NCBI GenBank assembly: GCA_022511005.1 | Contig: JAFLSJ010000011.1 | Coordinates: 1-33,799 of the forward strand | Source of the DNA: Ruminococcus sp. | GTDB lineage: Bacteria > Bacillota > Clostridia > Oscillospirales > Acutalibacteraceae | DNA length: 33,799 nt | Direction: 5' to 3' | Translations under genes and position numbers: made by a program | The notes under the pieces: model-generated | Database searches by the model: none | What the model was told of the DNA's origin: nothing | What the model saw: the letters and a program-made list of their open reading frames with translations, nothing else | Shown: one piece after another, positions 18,415 to 26,523 of the stretch | Layout of the letters: the number at the start of each line of letters is the position of its first letter | Position numbering within the stretch: position 1 is the first letter of the stretch

Positions 18415-20277
18415 ATGAATATTGAATTATTTTCTCTCAGAACAAGTAAACAGGATATTGAAAATATCAACAATAATTTAAGAAATATATCAGAAGAGCT
18501 TGCAATAGACGGATTTTATGTAAAATACAAAACAGAAGTGGACTTGAATAAACAGCGTATAAAGAAGGCTCTTGATTCCAGCGTTGAATCAGAAAGCAAG
18601 CCTGATATCATAGTTGTTGCCAACGCTTTAACAAGTCGCGACAGCTCATCCTTTAAAAATCTATTCGCAGATATTATTGCAGAGTGCGAAAGTGAAATTC
18701 AAGACCCAGCACCTAAAAAATCTAAAAAAGACAAGAATGCTGAAGATAGTAAGTATTATATAAAAAAAATCAAAATTTTTTCAATGGGTGACTTAGGCAA
18801 CAGCTACAACGGCTATTGCTTTACATACAAGGGTACCCGTGTTGTTGTTCTTCCAAAAACATCCTTAACAGGTAAGGAAACAGCAGACTTATTCTCCCAC
18901 AGTGTATTGCTTGCTACTCAGATTTTTGATAAAAATGAGCAAATTTATCCCGGCGGTATAAATCTTATTGAGGGAAAGCCCAAAAAGAAAAGCCTTGCAA
19001 AAAGAATTTTCCCCTGCAAAGGCGACTCCGGAAAGGAAAAAACAAGAAAAAGTATTTCTTTGATTGCGTTTTTCGTTTTCTTTGTAACTGCTGTACTGCT
19101 GTTTTATAATTTGGTTTATCTGCCAATGCAAAATAATGCCATTCAAAGCGAAATTCAAAAAATCTTCTATAATGAAGACGACGATGACAAAGGCGGCACA
19201 GACATTAAAACTAAAGACTGGAACGCTTTAAAGAAAATCAACAAAGATATTGTAGGTTGGATCAAGCTTGATAATACTGTAATTGATTACCCTGTTTTGC
19301 GTAACAAAGATGATGATGAAAATTATCAGTATTACTTAAACCACAACTATAAAAAGGAATATAGCGGATACGGAAGTATTTTCGTTGACTACCGCTGTAC
19401 AAAAGGTACAAACAGTAAGAATGTTGTTCTTCATGGTCACCATATGAACGACGGAAGTATGTTCGGCAACCTGTTGAATTACGGTAAAACTACGGGAGAT
19501 CTTAAATTTTACAAGAAAACTCCAACCATTACCTTTGACACTCCCGACGGAGACGCTACATACAAGATTATTTCTGTTTTCAAAACAAATTCTCTCTCTG
19601 TTCACGGAGAATTTTTCAACTATATGATCGGCGATTTTAACTCTGACTCAGAGTTTATGAACTTTGTTTATAATATTAGGATGCGTTCATTGTTTAACTG
19701 TCCTGTTTCCGTAAATGAAGACGATACTCTTCTTACGCTGTCAACCTGTTCTTATGAATTTTCCGAATTCAGAACAGTTGTTGTTGCAAGAAAGGTAAGA
19801 ATCGGCGAAGACCCTAAGGTTGATGTTTCTAAAGCATCTCTTAATAAAAATCCCGTTTGGCCTCAGGTTTACTACTCAAGCTACGGCGGAACAAGACCAA
19901 AAGTAACAACCTTTAAAACTGCCTACAAAGCAGGTGAAATCGACTGGTATGACGGTACAGGTGATCCTACAAAGCTAAAAGGCAAGGAAGAAGCTCCCAC
20001 AGAGCCGACTACAAACGAGTCTGACAAAAATAAAAATAATACGGCAACTGAGGCTCCTGCGGTTATTAAATACACAGTCACATTTATTGATTTTGACGGT
20101 AATACAATTAAAACCGAACAGGTTGAGAAGGGTAAATCAGCAACACCTCCGGCTACTAATCCAACCAAAAGCGATGAATATTATGACTATATTTTTACAG
20201 GTTGGCAACTTGACTACACAAATGTTCAGTCAGATATGATTATTGCCGGAAACTATGAGCCGGTATTAAAACAATAA
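18415..20277 (+). CDS. Class B sortase with CinA/MoCF-like cytoplasmic head and C-terminal InlB-type repeat
   Basis: A 620-residue multidomain transpeptidase. Residues 1 to about 180 are cytoplasmic and resemble the molybdopterin-binding (MoCF) part of CinA: MNIELFSLRTSKQDIENI, NLRNISEELAIDGFYVKYK, KPDIIVVANALTSRDSSSF, then GYCFTYKGTRVVVLPKTS. The GGLGPTxDD motif is degenerate. A basic stretch and one transmembrane helix (about 216-237) follow. The sortase B domain (about 255-460) has His342 in VLHGHHMND, Cys445 in LSTCSYEF and Arg453. A Thr/Pro-rich linker leads to an InlB B-repeat/Flg_new-like beta domain (TVTFIDFDGNTIKTEQVEKG, about 553-616). Translation begins 3 bases after thiI. It may anchor surface proteins such as the scaffoldin at 24210; that link is inference. 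Confidence 0.88.
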   Translation: MNIELFSLRTSKQDIENINNNLRNISEELAIDGFYVKYKTEVDLNKQRIKKALDSSVESESKPDIIVVANALTSRDSSSFKNLFADIIAECESEIQDPAPKKSKKDKNAEDSKYYIKKIKIFSMGDLGNSYNGYCFTYKGTRVVVLPKTSLTGKETADLFSHSVLLATQIFDKNEQIYPGGINLIEGKPKKKSLAKRIFPCKGDSGKEKTRKSISLIAFFVFFVTAVLLFYNLVYLPMQNNAIQSEIQKIFYNEDDDDKGGTDIKTKDWNALKKINKDIVGWIKLDNTVIDYPVLRNKDDDENYQYYLNHNYKKEYSGYGSIFVDYRCTKGTNSKNVVLHGHHMNDGSMFGNLLNYGKTTGDLKFYKKTPTITFDTPDGDATYKIISVFKTNSLSVHGEFFNYMIGDFNSDSEFMNFVYNIRMRSLFNCPVSVNEDDTLLTLSTCSYEFSEFRTVVVARKVRIGEDPKVDVSKASLNKNPVWPQVYYSSYGGTRPKVTTFKTAYKAGEIDWYDGTGDPTKLKGKEEAPTEPTTNESDKNKNNTATEAPAVIKYTVTFIDFDGNTIKTEQVEKGKSATPPATNPTKSDEYYDYIFTGWQLDYTNVQSDMIIAGNYEPVLKQ

Positions 20278-20296
20278 CAGATTTTCGGAGATAAAA

Positions 20297-20713
20297 ATGA
20301 ATTGTGAACTTATATTTTATTTAGCCAAAAAGACGAGTATGTGCGAAAGGGTTTTAAAAAAACAGCTTACAAGCCTTAACATAAGTCTTTTGAAGACCTT
20401 TTTCTCAACCGGTTCAATTCAGCTTGGCACATTACTTTGTGAAACATTTAAGCGTTGCAATTTATGTTTTATTATAGGCGGACTGGAGTTTTCTGATAAA
20501 CAAGGCATTAAAAATGTTTTGTCAAAGGCTTTAGCGTATGAGCATTTAAATGATATGAAAAAAATTGAGAATCCAAACGGTTGTCAGGACGGCTTTATTT
20601 TCAGGTGCGGTAAACAGTTGTTGATTGTTTTGCCTGATGAACCTGACCATATTGCAGAAATGCTGAAAGACCCTCTGAAAACTTATATTATGGATTTTTC
20701 TGAAAACAATTGA
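20297..20713 (+). CDS. Small CinA/MoCF-like protein
   Basis: A 138-residue protein with no clear named relative. It follows the outline of a MoCF/CinA N-terminal domain: CNLCFIIGGLEFSDKQGIKNVLSKAL aligns with the GGLGPTxDDxTxxxLAKAL motif, and GFIFRCGKQLLIVLPDEPDHIAEML aligns with the final GxxxxLPGPPSEM segment. The catalytic or ligand-binding residues are only partly kept. It has GGAG before the ATG, lies 19 bases after the sortase gene and precedes the operon terminator. The N-terminal domain of that sortase is of the same type, so the two may be partners or products of a duplication. No signal peptide or membrane segment is visible. Confidence 0.7.
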   Translation: MNCELIFYLAKKTSMCERVLKKQLTSLNISLLKTFFSTGSIQLGTLLCETFKRCNLCFIIGGLEFSDKQGIKNVLSKALAYEHLNDMKKIENPNGCQDGFIFRCGKQLLIVLPDEPDHIAEMLKDPLKTYIMDFSENN

Positions 20714-20724
20714 AAATAACAGCA

Positions 20725-20759
20725 AAATGGCGGGATTAAATCCCGCCATTTGTCTTTTT
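20725..20759 (+). terminator. Terminator of the desulfurase-thiI-sortase operon
   Basis: 11-bp stem AAATGGCGGGA/TCCCGCCATTT (20725-20735, 20741-20751), loop TTAAA, then TGTCTTTTT. Confidence 0.9.
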
Positions 20760-21005
20760 AAAAAAATTTTTATTTGTATAAGGGAGTTTTGCTGACATCG
20801 TCGGCGACAAAGGGCTGCTCGCCCTTTGAACCTCGGTCGCTTTTTGAAAAAAGCGATGCAAAAATTTTTGATTTTCACAACTAAAAGTTTTGTTTTTTCA
20901 ATATACTTTCTCTTGGTTTTTTGTTTTTCTCTTCAGAAAAGTTTTTTGAAAAAAGCTGAGCAAAAAACTTTTAATTTTCTCCACTAACGCTTTTGATTTT
21001 AGTTA
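20760..21005. repeat. Hairpin-rich intergenic repeat with two diverged units
   Basis: The stretch holds no gene. Hairpins: AAAGGGC/GCCCTTT (20809-20815, 20821-20827) and CGCTTTTT/AAAAAGCG (20838-20845, 20848-20855). A segment around 20841-20895 (TTTTTGAAAAAAGCGATGC, then an A/T run and ACTAAAAGTTTTG) recurs in diverged form at about 20943-20998 (TTTTTGAAAAAAGCTGAGC, then ACTAACGCTTTTG). Elements of this look are, as I recall, common between genes of gut Clostridia. Confidence 0.55.
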
Positions 21006-21018
21006 ATAAAAACATTAT

Positions 21019-21447
21019 TTATATAAACGGCGTCATTGATTGAATGTTGTTATATTCTGTTTCCAAAAGCCTTTTAGCAAGATTTTCAACCTTTGGGTCG
21101 CTTTTATCATACTGTCTCATTCTGTTGACAATTTTACTAACGCCTTTAATGTTTCCGTTAATCATCATTTGCGCAATATGAGAATCGGAATTATCTCTGT
21201 CCATATGCCTTTTAGTAACCTGTTTTGTAAGTCTTCTGACCATCGGATTTACTCTTTGAACATTTTCATTGTTGTTCCTCAGCATACTGTTGGCGTTGCT
21301 GTAAATTCTTCCGTACTCAATAAGCTGAACTCGTAAAGCCTTTTTCAGCTCATCATCTTTCGCATAGTTTTTGATATTTGCAATACCGCAGCAGCCCATC
21401 TCTGCATTTTGTGCAATGTAAGTAAGCATTTCGTTTTTGTTTAGCAT
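21019..21447 (-). CDS. Hypothetical helical protein
   Basis: A 142-residue protein I do not recognise. It has no signal peptide or transmembrane segment. Composition and periodicity suggest three or four amphipathic helices: about 4-25 (MLTYIAQNAEMGCCGIANI), 30-58, 62-82 and 85-134. The Cys-Cys pair at 19-20 and regularly placed Glu/Tyr (IEYGRIYSNA, LLETEYNNIQ) recall ferritin-like bundles, but the ExxH metal motif is not evident. The ATG is preceded by GAGGTG. It is monocistronic in an AT-rich setting. Its C-terminal TPFI is intact. Alternative readings include a small spore or stress protein; nothing decides. Confidence 0.6.
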   Translation of the reverse strand: MLNKNEMLTYIAQNAEMGCCGIANIKNYAKDDELKKALRVQLIEYGRIYSNANSMLRNNNENVQRVNPMVRRLTKQVTKRHMDRDNSDSHIAQMMINGNIKGVSKIVNRMRQYDKSDPKVENLAKRLLETEYNNIQSMTPFI

Positions 21448-21632
21448 AAAATCACCTCAACTTAAGTATTAGCAGAAAATTATGTTTTATTATATTCTAA
21501 AAGTTTTTTATTATTTTCACCATTTGTTTTAAAAACTGTCACATTACGGTATTATTATATAATCACGGCAAATAAATTAATGCCACTATATTATTTAGCT
21601 TTTCATTTTTCTCCCTTCTAATAGACCCAAAA
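21448..21632. other. Gene-free spacer before an orphan terminator
   Basis: Very AT-rich. Contains TATAAT at 21558-21563 on the plus strand and another at 21494-21489 on the minus strand, neither with a good -35 box. Together with the strong hairpin at 21633-21662 this could bound a small RNA of about 100 bases on the plus strand; no protein is encoded. Confidence 0.3.
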
Positions 21633-21668
21633 ACAGCCTGCTCACAAATCTGAGCCGGCTGTTTTTTA
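21633..21668. terminator. Bidirectional hairpin terminator without an obvious gene
   Basis: Stem ACAGCC/GGCTGT plus GCTCA/TGAGC with one mismatch (21633-21644, 21651-21662). It is followed by TTTTTTA on the plus strand and TTTTTGGG on the minus strand. Confidence 0.75.
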
Positions 21669-21717
21669 TTCAGAAAATATTAATACTTACTTTATTAATT
21701 TAAAATTTGCAATACTG

Positions 21718-21746
21718 TTGTTATTAAAATAATTTAATGATATAAT
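21718..21746 (+). promoter_or_regulatory. Promoter of the hemolysin-III family gene
   Basis: -35 TTGTTA (21718-21723), 17-bp spacer, -10 TATAAT (21741-21746), 26 bases before the ATG. Confidence 0.6.
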
Positions 21747-21772
21747 TATTTTATAGATTAGAGGTAATTTTT

Positions 21773-22432
21773 ATGAAAAACAAAAATAAAAACAAACTTA
21801 ATAACAGATACACCTTAGGTGAAGAAATATTTAATTCAGTATCACACGGAGCCGGAACTCTTTTAGCCGTTGGCGGAACAGTCGTGCTTATAATTGTATC
21901 GGCAATTTTCAACGATGCATGGGCGGTGGTTTCCTCTGCAATATATGGTGCCAGCTTAATAATTCTTTACACTATGAGTACACTTTATCATGCAATTTCA
22001 AACAAAAAGGCAAAGAAATTTTTCAGAATTATGGATCACAACACCATATTCTTTTTAATAGCGGGAACCTATACCCCTATTACCCTTGCAATATTAAGAG
22101 GTGCATTAGGCTGGGTGCTTTTCGGAATTGTATGGGGAGCTGCAATTATAGGAATAGTTTTTAATTCCATTGATCTTGAAAAATTCTCTAAGCCTTCTAT
22201 AGTATGCTATATTTTAATGGGATGGGTCGTTATTTTTGCAATTAAACCTTTAATAGCAGCAACAACTCCATTTTTTATGACATTTTTACTGTTAGGCGGA
22301 GTTTTTTACACATTAGGCGTAATATTTTACGCAATTAAGAAAATCAAGTATTTTCATTCCGTGTGGCACTTATTTACTGTTGTAGGTTCGGCATTTCACT
22401 TTTTTGCAATATTATTTGAAATTATAATATAA
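21773..22432 (+). CDS. Hemolysin III / TrhA (PAQR) family membrane protein
   Basis: A 219-residue polytopic membrane protein with about seven hydrophobic helices. Family landmarks: EEIFNSVSHGAGTLL at the first helix, YHAISNKKAKKFFRIMDHN, FFLIAGTYTPITL, and the C-terminal HSVWHLFTVVGSAFHFFAIL. The conserved His and Asp/Ser residues match the PAQR superfamily metal site. Bacterial members were named for hemolysis, but a later assignment (TrhA, which affects membrane fluidity/energetics) is probably closer to the real role; neither can be proved here. GAGG lies upstream of the ATG. It is a single gene converging on pduL. Confidence 0.9.
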   Translation: MKNKNKNKLNNRYTLGEEIFNSVSHGAGTLLAVGGTVVLIIVSAIFNDAWAVVSSAIYGASLIILYTMSTLYHAISNKKAKKFFRIMDHNTIFFLIAGTYTPITLAILRGALGWVLFGIVWGAAIIGIVFNSIDLEKFSKPSIVCYILMGWVVIFAIKPLIAATTPFFMTFLLLGGVFYTLGVIFYAIKKIKYFHSVWHLFTVVGSAFHFFAILFEIII

Positions 22433-22457
22433 AAAAAGACGGATAATTAAATCCGCC
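22431..22457 (-). terminator. Terminator of pduL
   Basis: Minus strand GGCGGAT/ATCCGTC stem (22457-22451 with 22444-22438, one G:U pair) followed by seven T residues (22437-22431). On the plus strand the stem has an A/C mismatch, so it acts mainly for the minus gene. Confidence 0.75.
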
Positions 22458-22479
22458 TTTAAATCAAATTATTCACTAA

Positions 22480-23049
22480 TTAAGCAATAATTTCACCGTC
22501 AACAGTTCCTACAAGACCTGCTGCGTTTGATTCGTCAGTATCAATATGCATAGCAGGAGCATAGCTGTCGCTTACTCTTACTACAACATCATCAAATGTT
22601 ACGGCTCTCTGTCCCGGTGTACCAACCTTAACTGAAACAATTTGCTTATCTTTAAGTCCTGCATTATTTGCTGTTGCAGTATCCAAATGAATGTGTCTTT
22701 TAGCTGCGATTACACCACACTCAATTTCACATTCACCTGCAGGGCCGACAAGCTTACATCCCGGAGTTCCATCTATATCGCCTGATTCTCTAACAGGGGC
22801 TGATATACCTAATTTCCTTGCATCTGTAAGGGAAACCTCAACTTGAGTTGCAGGACGCTCGGGACCTAAAATAGACATAGCCATTTGACCTTTAGGGCCT
22901 ACAACTGTTACTTTCTCTGAACAGGCAAACTGTCCCGGCTGAGAAAGATCTTTCTTTTTTGTTAGAGATGCATCCTTGCCGAAAAGAGTTTCTAAAACTT
23001 CTTTGGAAACATGAATGTGTCTTGCTGATGTTTCAACCATAATTTTCAT
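22480..23049 (-). CDS. pduL: PduL-type phosphate acyltransferase
   Basis: A 189-residue PduL enzyme that exchanges an acyl group between CoA and phosphate. Two PduL beta-barrel repeats are evident, each with its zinc-binding histidine motif: SARHIHVS near residue 9 and AAKRHIHLD near residue 115; CKLVGPAGECEIECG is also conserved. There is no N-terminal encapsulation peptide and no microcompartment gene nearby. It therefore probably serves as the general phosphotransacetylase (acetyl-CoA to acetyl phosphate), a use known from several Clostridia that lack Pta. Start ATG with GGTGG upstream; own promoter (23105-23133) and terminator. No acetate kinase gene is in the window. Confidence 0.92.
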   Translation of the reverse strand: MKIMVETSARHIHVSKEVLETLFGKDASLTKKKDLSQPGQFACSEKVTVVGPKGQMAMSILGPERPATQVEVSLTDARKLGISAPVRESGDIDGTPGCKLVGPAGECEIECGVIAAKRHIHLDTATANNAGLKDKQIVSVKVGTPGQRAVTFDDVVVRVSDSYAPAMHIDTDESNAAGLVGTVDGEIIA

Positions 23050-23104
23050 AAATTACCACCACTTTTTAAAATATTCTGCATTGCAGTTATTAATTTATAA
23101 TAAC

Positions 23105-23133
23105 ATTTTACACCTAAAATACTCAAATTTCAA
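23105..23133 (-). promoter_or_regulatory. Promoter of pduL
   Basis: Minus strand: -35 TTGAAA (23133-23128), 17-bp spacer, -10 TAAAAT (23110-23105). Confidence 0.6.
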
Positions 23134-23156
23134 CTGTTTTATAAGGAGGACATTAA

Positions 23157-23735
23157 ATGTTTAATAATTGGGAAGATTTAATAGCCGAATGTTCTAAATG
23201 TCAAAAATGTGATTTGTGCAAAACTCGCAACAATGTTGTTGTAGGTGTGGGTAATAAAAATGCCGATGTAATGTTTATCGGGGAAGGTCCCGGAGAAAAC
23301 GAGGATTTACAGGGTGAGCCGTTTGTTGGCAGGGGCGGTCAGCTTCTTGACAAGATGCTTACTGCTGTTGATTTAGACAGAAAAAAGAATATTTACATTG
23401 CAAACATAGTTAAATGCAGACCTCCCCAGAACAGAGATCCAAAGCCTGAAGAACAGGAAATGTGCATTGACTGGCTGAGAAATCAGACAAAGCTTATTTC
23501 CCCGAAAATCATAGTTTGCTTAGGAAGAATTGCCGCCGCAAGAATAATTAAAAGCGATATTAAGATAACCAAGGAGCACGGCATCTTCTTTGAAAGAAAC
23601 GGAATTTTTATGATGGCTATGCTTCATCCTGCCGCAGTTTTAAGAGACCCCAGAAAAAGGCCTGAAGCATTTGATGACTTTTTAAAATTAAGAGAGAAAA
23701 TTAATGAGATTTGTCCGGATACATATAAGATGTAA
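23157..23735 (+). CDS. Family 4 uracil-DNA glycosylase (iron-sulfur)
   Basis: A 192-residue DNA-repair enzyme that removes uracil from DNA. The N-terminal [10 protein letters not shown] (Cys18 and Cys21 at the family positions) together with the cysteines in [11 protein letters not shown] and [10 protein letters not shown] supplies the ligands for the 4Fe-4S cluster. Motif A is [20 protein letters not shown] and motif B is [11 protein letters not shown]. Length is usual for the family. AAGGAGG lies seven bases upstream of the ATG. It is transcribed away from pduL and followed by a hairpin repeat with a T-tract that should end transcription. Confidence 0.93.
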   Translation: MFNNWEDLIAECSKCQKCDLCKTRNNVVVGVGNKNADVMFIGEGPGENEDLQGEPFVGRGGQLLDKMLTAVDLDRKKNIYIANIVKCRPPQNRDPKPEEQEMCIDWLRNQTKLISPKIIVCLGRIAAARIIKSDIKITKEHGIFFERNGIFMMAMLHPAAVLRDPRKRPEAFDDFLKLREKINEICPDTYKM

Positions 23736-23766
23736 TAGTATTTGGAATCAGATAGTTTCATAAAAC

Positions 23767-23804
23767 GTAGGGGACGATGAAGACATCGTCCCCTACATTT
23801 TTTT
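23767..23804 (+). terminator. Repeat-derived terminator after the uracil-DNA glycosylase
   Basis: 12-bp stem GTAGGGGACGAT/ATCGTCCCCTAC (23767-23778, 23785-23796) then ATTTTTTT. The outer GTAGGGG/CCCCTAC is shared with the dispersed palindromes, suggesting that a repeat copy has been recruited as terminator. Confidence 0.72.
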
Positions 23805-24143
23805 GATAAGACAGATTTGTTTCACGTATGCCTGTAAATAAAAAAGTAAAATTTATGTTTTCTCAGTTACCGCAAATAAGAACAATTTAAATTGATACTC
23901 TGACTACTGTAATGATTGTCACTACATTATTTCTTGGACGTTTCTACATAATTGCAAGGCTGATGCCTTCATCAGCCCTTTTTTGTAACCTTTTGTGACG
24001 ATGTAGGAATCGTCCCCTACAATTTATAATCACGCTACGCTTTCTCGTGCAATTGCAAGTGACAAAAATGTTTATTTGATTTTTCGTACAACTGCAAGGG
24101 TTGTCTCTACAGAGATTGAGAGAAGTATATATTAGAAAGAATG
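23805..24143. repeat. Gene-free spacer with decayed palindromic repeats
   Basis: No gene seen. Decayed copies of the dispersed repeat: GGCTGATG/CATCAGCC around 23957-23977 (preceded by ATTGCAA), GACGAT/ATCGTC with CCCTAC at 23997-24018, and ACAACT/GGTTGT with the GCAAG loop and CTCTAC at 24088-24110. Confidence 0.65.
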
Positions 24144-24144
24144 C

Positions 24145-24174
24145 AAAAAATGCCCTCTGCTTATGCAGAGGGCA
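24145..24174 (-). terminator. Terminator of the scaffoldin gene
   Basis: 10-bp stem TGCCCTCTGC/GCAGAGGGCA (24151-24160, 24165-24174), then six T residues on the minus strand. Confidence 0.88.
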
Positions 24175-24209
24175 AATTATTAGTGTTTTTTATCAGCTAA
24201 CAGATTTAA

Positions 24210-26474
24210 TTATTTCTCTAATTCTCTTTTACGGAGAACGATGATTGCGCCTGTTGCTGCTACAAGTAAGCTCAGAAGTACGAATGCCATTGGTGAATCG
24301 CTTGTCTGAACTGTACCGTTACCTGCCGGTGTATTTGTAGTACCAGGAGTTGATGGTGCTACAGGTTTCTGTGTTGGCTTCTGATCAGGTGTTGCAGGAC
24401 CTTGTGTTGGTTTCTGATCAGGTGTTGCAGGATCTTCTGTTGGAACAGGTTCAACATCAACCGGATCACCGTCTAAGATAGCCTTACCGAAGCCTTCTGC
24501 CTTGAAGATATCAAGAACTGTACCGTTCTGGATATATTCGCCTACAGTTACTGTATCGCCTGTTTTTTCAGCATATACAAGTTCAACAAGATCAAAGTTG
24601 ATTGTTGTATCTTTTGTATAATCACCAACGATATCAAATGTAAACTTAGCTAATGTTTGCTCTGATGTAAAGTCATAGAACTTACTTACATCAGCAAAGT
24701 TACCATAGCCCTTACCCTGATTTGTAAGGTTAGTATAATCACCGCCAACTGCCTCTACATTAGGTAATACAGCTTCGCTGAGCTTAAGGATTGATGGGTC
24801 ATAAGTTAATTCCCACTGACCTGAAGCGATGAGCTTAGCAGCCTGTAATGTATATTCTACAGTTACAGTCTTTCTATCTTCTGAATAAGCTTTAATATCA
24901 GAAGTAGCGTAGTTTGATGTAGCTGTTACTTTGAATGATTTTGCAACAGGAGGCTCTGTTGGAGCAGGAGTAGCAGCATTTGATAATGTTGCTAATGTTT
25001 GACACTCTGTGTAGAATGAAGGCATTACCTCACCCTGATATACATAGTCAATTACATCTTTTGTATTTTCTGATGCACCATCAACAATAGCACTGAGAAC
25101 TCTTACATCAAGTAATACATCTACGTCTTTATCATAGTTACCTACAATATTAAATGTAATTGTTAAGTATACGTTATCAGTAAGTTCACCTGTGAATTTA
25201 TATGGCTTTGCACCTGATGATGTATTGAATGTACCTTTGCCAGGAGCTTCCATAATGTTAGAAGCTGTACCGCCTACTTTATCAAATACAGGTGTAAAGT
25301 TAGCCTCATAACCGTCCTCGTCGATGTGTGTAGCCTTGTCAATCTCGAGAACTTCCGGGTCATAATAAATGTTAAACTGTGTATTACCGATATTCTTTTG
25401 AGCCTTTAAGTAATAAGTAACAGTTACTTGCTTATCAGCTTTAGTATATTTAGCTGATACTGTATCAGTAATATTAGATTTAGCGTTTACTGTGAAACCG
25501 TCAGCAGGAGCAGGTGTATCACCTGTTGTCTCCTGTACGTCACCGGTGCTCTCTGTTTCGCCAGTGCTCTCTGTTTCGCCAGTAGAAGGTTCTGTTGTTG
25601 CGGGTGGATCTGTCTCGTCAGAACCTTCTTCAATAAGAATTGTAACAGGTGCTGATGTGCTTTTATTAATGTCAAAATTGGAAAGGTCAACTCTAAGTGT
25701 TACTTTTGAATTGTCATTTGGTACTTCAAATTGAATGTCACCAGGGTTACCTTCAAATTTTGCATTAAACTTAATCTCATTGCCTTTTTTAACACCGGCC
25801 TCATCTGTACCAAAGTTTTTGGGCTGCCATGAACCGTTAAATGCAAATTTCACCTTATAGATATCTTCATATACATCTTCATATGAAATTTCATATACTC
25901 CAGGCTGTCCTTCTACTTCACTCATTTTGTTAGATTCGTCAGAAGGATCCCAGTTTGCGCCATTTAAGAATGAACCTGAACCGCCGCCTACTGCAATAAG
26001 AGACTCAAATTTGTAATCAGTAAGATTTTCTGCATCAACAGCAATTGCTTCGCTTTCTTTGCTTGGATCAAAGTAAACGGTTACATTGCATGCTGCACTG
26101 AGGGTGAAAGTATAGTTGTCAATAGCACCTATTGCACCGTCTTTACCCCACATCTTAAGATCCGGATCAGGCTCAGTATCTGAATCGCCCCAAGCCTTTC
26201 CGTTTGTGATTTTGAAGCCATGTGTACTAGCATCTTGCACTCCGGCATCATATTTGTAGGGCCATGTTTTGCCATCAAATTCAAATGAACCTGTTGTCAT
26301 CTTAGGACCGTTTACTGGATCCCAGCCACCGGTAATGGTTCCTGTTATAACATAGTCATCTGCAGATGATGGACTTTCGTTTAGGTCTGTTGCAGATACG
26401 CTTACCATTGCTACTGAAATCATAGAAACCATAAGCATTACTGCAAGTACGACACTAATAATCTTCTTGGACAT
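24210..26474 (-). CDS. Cell-wall scaffoldin: two X25-like modules and two cohesin-like domains
   Basis: A 754-residue secreted, wall-anchored protein. Order: signal peptide (about 1-29); X25-like module 1 (about 41-150, starts YVITGTITGGWDP); X25-like module 2 (about 158-284, AVGGGSGSFLNGANW); Thr/Glu-rich linker; cohesin-like domain 1 (about 326-485, with FNIYYDPEVLEI and YLTITFNIVG); cohesin-like domain 2 (about 514-660, with WELTYDPSILKL and LAKFTFDIVG); Pro-rich linker with two TPDQKPTQ repeats; and a C-terminal TVQTSDS, hydrophobic helix and RKRELEK tail, like a sortase signal lacking a standard LPxTG. Start ATG at 26474 with AGGAGG nine bases upstream. As I recall, this organisation matches R. 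bromii amylosome scaffoldin Sca5; the identity is not confirmed. Cohesins would hold dockerin enzymes while the X25 pair binds starch. Confidence 0.8.
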   Translation of the reverse strand: MSKKIISVVLAVMLMVSMISVAMVSVSATDLNESPSSADDYVITGTITGGWDPVNGPKMTTGSFEFDGKTWPYKYDAGVQDASTHGFKITNGKAWGDSDTEPDPDLKMWGKDGAIGAIDNYTFTLSAACNVTVYFDPSKESEAIAVDAENLTDYKFESLIAVGGGSGSFLNGANWDPSDESNKMSEVEGQPGVYEISYEDVYEDIYKVKFAFNGSWQPKNFGTDEAGVKKGNEIKFNAKFEGNPGDIQFEVPNDNSKVTLRVDLSNFDINKSTSAPVTILIEEGSDETDPPATTEPSTGETESTGETESTGDVQETTGDTPAPADGFTVNAKSNITDTVSAKYTKADKQVTVTYYLKAQKNIGNTQFNIYYDPEVLEIDKATHIDEDGYEANFTPVFDKVGGTASNIMEAPGKGTFNTSSGAKPYKFTGELTDNVYLTITFNIVGNYDKDVDVLLDVRVLSAIVDGASENTKDVIDYVYQGEVMPSFYTECQTLATLSNAATPAPTEPPVAKSFKVTATSNYATSDIKAYSEDRKTVTVEYTLQAAKLIASGQWELTYDPSILKLSEAVLPNVEAVGGDYTNLTNQGKGYGNFADVSKFYDFTSEQTLAKFTFDIVGDYTKDTTINFDLVELVYAEKTGDTVTVGEYIQNGTVLDIFKAEGFGKAILDGDPVDVEPVPTEDPATPDQKPTQGPATPDQKPTQKPVAPSTPGTTNTPAGNGTVQTSDSPMAFVLLSLLVAATGAIIVLRKRELEK

Positions 26475-26523
26475 TTTGTTTTTCCTCCTAAAAAAAATTC
26501 TTTCCGACATTATCGGTAGATTA

